A DNA stretch of 6,459 nucleotides, from the NCBI GenBank assembly GCA_946477805.1, contig CAMKZP010000221.1, forward strand, positions 1 through 6,459, in the 5' to 3' direction. The notes below the pieces were generated by a model, which did not search any database, had not been told where the DNA came from, and worked only from the letters and a program-made list of their open reading frames with translations. The stretch comes from an uncultured Enterobacter sp. (lineage in GTDB: Bacteria > Pseudomonadota > Gammaproteobacteria > Enterobacterales > Enterobacteriaceae). Position numbers and translations under genes: made by a program. This document shows positions 5,732-6,459 of the stretch, one piece after another (the first letter of the stretch is position 1; the number at the start of each line of letters is the position of its first letter).

Positions 5732-6061
5732 TTGATCAGACCTGTTCCTTAGCCAGAAAGTCGCATTATATAGGAATATTCTTTTTTTGGCGGTGCTGAT
5801 TTCGTACCATAATTGGCGGGGAAACATAATTCAGCATTTTCCTAATATGCTTTGCCGCTCAGGATTTTCTTATTTCTAAATATTTCAGGTCTGCTTCACG
5901 TAATAACGCTGCGGGACAGTTGAAAAAGAAATACAGGCACTTTTATTGGGGGATTGTCGGCGGATTATTGACAATTTCTTTGCAGTAATTTGAAGAGTCG
6001 AATAATAACCAAAAGAAACTATCTGCAAAATAGCCCGGAATTATCCTTCCGCGGTGAGAAT
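5732..6061. other. 330-bp AT-rich gap between divergent genes
   Basis: This gap separates the starts of the unknown small protein gene (minus) and yncJ (plus), and is clearly richer in A and T than the flanking genes. It holds the TATAAT of the minus gene at 5765-5770. A perfect TTGACA at 5968-5973 faces yncJ, but the hexamer 17 bases later (TGAAGA) is a poor -10. A short inverted repeat, AGCAT/ATGCT, lies near 5833-5851. No open frame of useful length, RNA gene or repeat family was recognised. The in-frame extension of yncJ back to 5990 has no signal-peptide logic and is not coding in my reading. Confidence 0.5.
5765..5770 (-). promoter_or_regulatory. Sigma-70 -10 element for the unknown small protein gene
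   Basis: The minus strand reads TATAAT exactly, 33 bp upstream of the ATG. The hexamer 17 bases further upstream, CCGCCA, is a weak -35, so activity may depend on an activator or an AT-rich upstream stretch. The leader would be about 26 nt. Confidence 0.5.
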
Positions 6062-6292
6062 ATGTTGAGAAAAGCCTTAACACTTATGATGCTGGTCTGC
6101 GCCCTGTTCTCGGGACAGCTGATGGCCGGACACAAAGGGCATGAATTTTTGTGGGTGAAAAATGTGGACCATCAGCTGCGGCATGAGGCGGACAGCGATG
6201 AGATCCGCAGCGTTGCGGAGGAGTCAGCGGAAGGTTTGCGCGACCACCATCTCTGGCAAAAATCGCGCAAACCGGACAGCCATTTTCGCTAG
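6062..6292 (+). CDS. yncJ: YncJ family protein (DUF2554), secreted
   Basis: This 76-residue protein corresponds to E. coli YncJ, recognised by the segment AGHKGHEFLWVKNVDHQLR and the acidic AEESAEGLR that follow the signal peptide. Residues 1-22 form a signal peptide (MLRK, then a hydrophobic run, then QLMA|GHKG), so the mature product is about 54 residues, highly charged and presumably periplasmic. Its function is unknown. The ATG at 6062 is chosen because the signal peptide starts there and GGTGAG lies 5 bases upstream; an ATG at 5990 would put 24 charged residues in front of it. Its TAG stop overlaps the TAG of the convergent rlhA, the two sharing CTAG at 6289-6292. Confidence 0.9.
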   Translation: MLRKALTLMMLVCALFSGQLMAGHKGHEFLWVKNVDHQLRHEADSDEIRSVAEESAEGLRDHHLWQKSRKPDSHFR

Positions 6293-6411
6293 CGGTCTTT
6301 ACGCTTCGGCAGGGTTTTCATCAGCTCATCCGGGCTGACGGAGGCCACTACGCTGCCGGGCTGAGGCATCCTGAAGATGTGGTTTTTCATCTTCCCGATC
6401 ACGTGCATTTC
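6289..6411 (-). CDS. rlhA: RlhA C-terminus (YdcP), 23S rRNA hydroxylation protein, partial
   Basis: An open frame runs from the genomic end of the contig at 6411 to a TAG at 6289-6291, giving 40 residues beginning EMHVIGKMKN and ending DELMKTLPKRKDR. This closely matches, from memory, the end of E. coli RlhA/YdcP (CEMHVIGK...PGSVVASVSPDELLKTLPKRK). RlhA is a U32-family protein of about 650 residues needed for 5-hydroxycytidine at C2501 of 23S rRNA. All catalytic parts lie beyond the contig end. The ATG at 6408 is internal to the gene in this reading, not a start. The convergent arrangement with yncJ supports the call. Confidence 0.85.
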   Translation of the reverse strand, partial: EMHVIGKMKNHIFRMPQPGSVVASVSPDELMKTLPKRKDR

Positions 6412-6459
6412 CTGTCTCTTATACACATCTCCGAGCCCACGAGACAGGCAGAAATCTCG
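6412..6459 (+). other. Untrimmed Illumina Nextera adapter with N703 index (not genomic)
   Basis: Bases 6412-6430 are CTGTCTCTTATACACATCT, the 19-bp Tn5 mosaic end used by the Nextera transposase. Bases 6431-6445 are CCGAGCCCACGAGAC, the read-2 side adapter. Bases 6446-6453 are AGGCAGAA, matching Nextera index N703, and 6454-6459 are ATCTCG, the start of the P7 flow-cell sequence. This order is exactly that of adapter read-through. The sequence is a library artefact assembled onto the contig end. Confidence 0.99.

Noticed and set aside
6289..6408. Independent 39-residue small protein starting at the ATG at 6408
   Set aside because: The sequence matches the RlhA C-terminus and the frame stays open to the contig end, so this ATG is internal.
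6412..6430. Tn5/IS50-like mosaic end suggesting a transposon insertion in rlhA
   Set aside because: The bases after it are the Nextera adapter, index and P7 sequence, so it comes from library preparation.

Overview
The window looks like a piece of enterobacterial chromosome, GC-rich outside the intergenic gaps. The strongest taxonomic markers are at the right end: a 76-residue YncJ (DUF2554) and, convergent with it, the last 40 residues of RlhA (YdcP). As I recall, these two are also adjacent and convergent in E. coli. The rest of the content (urea ABC transporter, stand-alone MetE-like enzyme, rhodanese/FtrA pair) suggests an Enterobacter- or Klebsiella-like genus rather than E. coli. The genus is an inference.

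Layout, left to right. (1) On the minus strand, the start of a urea-uptake operon: urtA (complete) followed by urtB (cut by the left edge after 324 residues). urtA is preceded by a near-perfect sigma-54 promoter and, about 107 bp upstream of the predicted transcript start, an NtrC-like dyad. This points to induction under nitrogen limitation. (2) On the minus strand, a 367-residue MetE catalytic-domain homologue with all four zinc ligands. Its upstream gap holds three tandem MetJ-like boxes over a candidate promoter and an exact TGAA-N5-TTCA MetR-type site, so it is probably part of the methionine regulon. (3) A divergent pair: a single-domain rhodanese (minus) and an FtrA-type DJ-1/PfpI-AraC regulator (plus), separated by a short gap with a 10-bp palindrome. 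(4) A minus-strand 120-residue secreted or membrane-anchored protein of unknown function. Its 3' region ends in a strong terminator with a nine-U tail and could also encode a small RNA. (5) yncJ (plus) and the 3' end of rlhA (minus), whose stop codons overlap.

The last 48 bases (6412-6459) are not genomic. They are an Illumina Nextera read-through: the 19-bp transposase mosaic end, the P7-side adapter, an 8-base index matching N703, and the start of the P7 flow-cell sequence. The contig really ends at about 6411.

I do not see a wholly new multi-gene system. The most useful new hypotheses are the dual MetJ/MetR control of the MetE-like gene, the sigma-54/NtrC promoter of urtA, and the small-RNA candidate at 5226-5316. 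No insertion sequence, CRISPR array, tRNA or rRNA was recognised.
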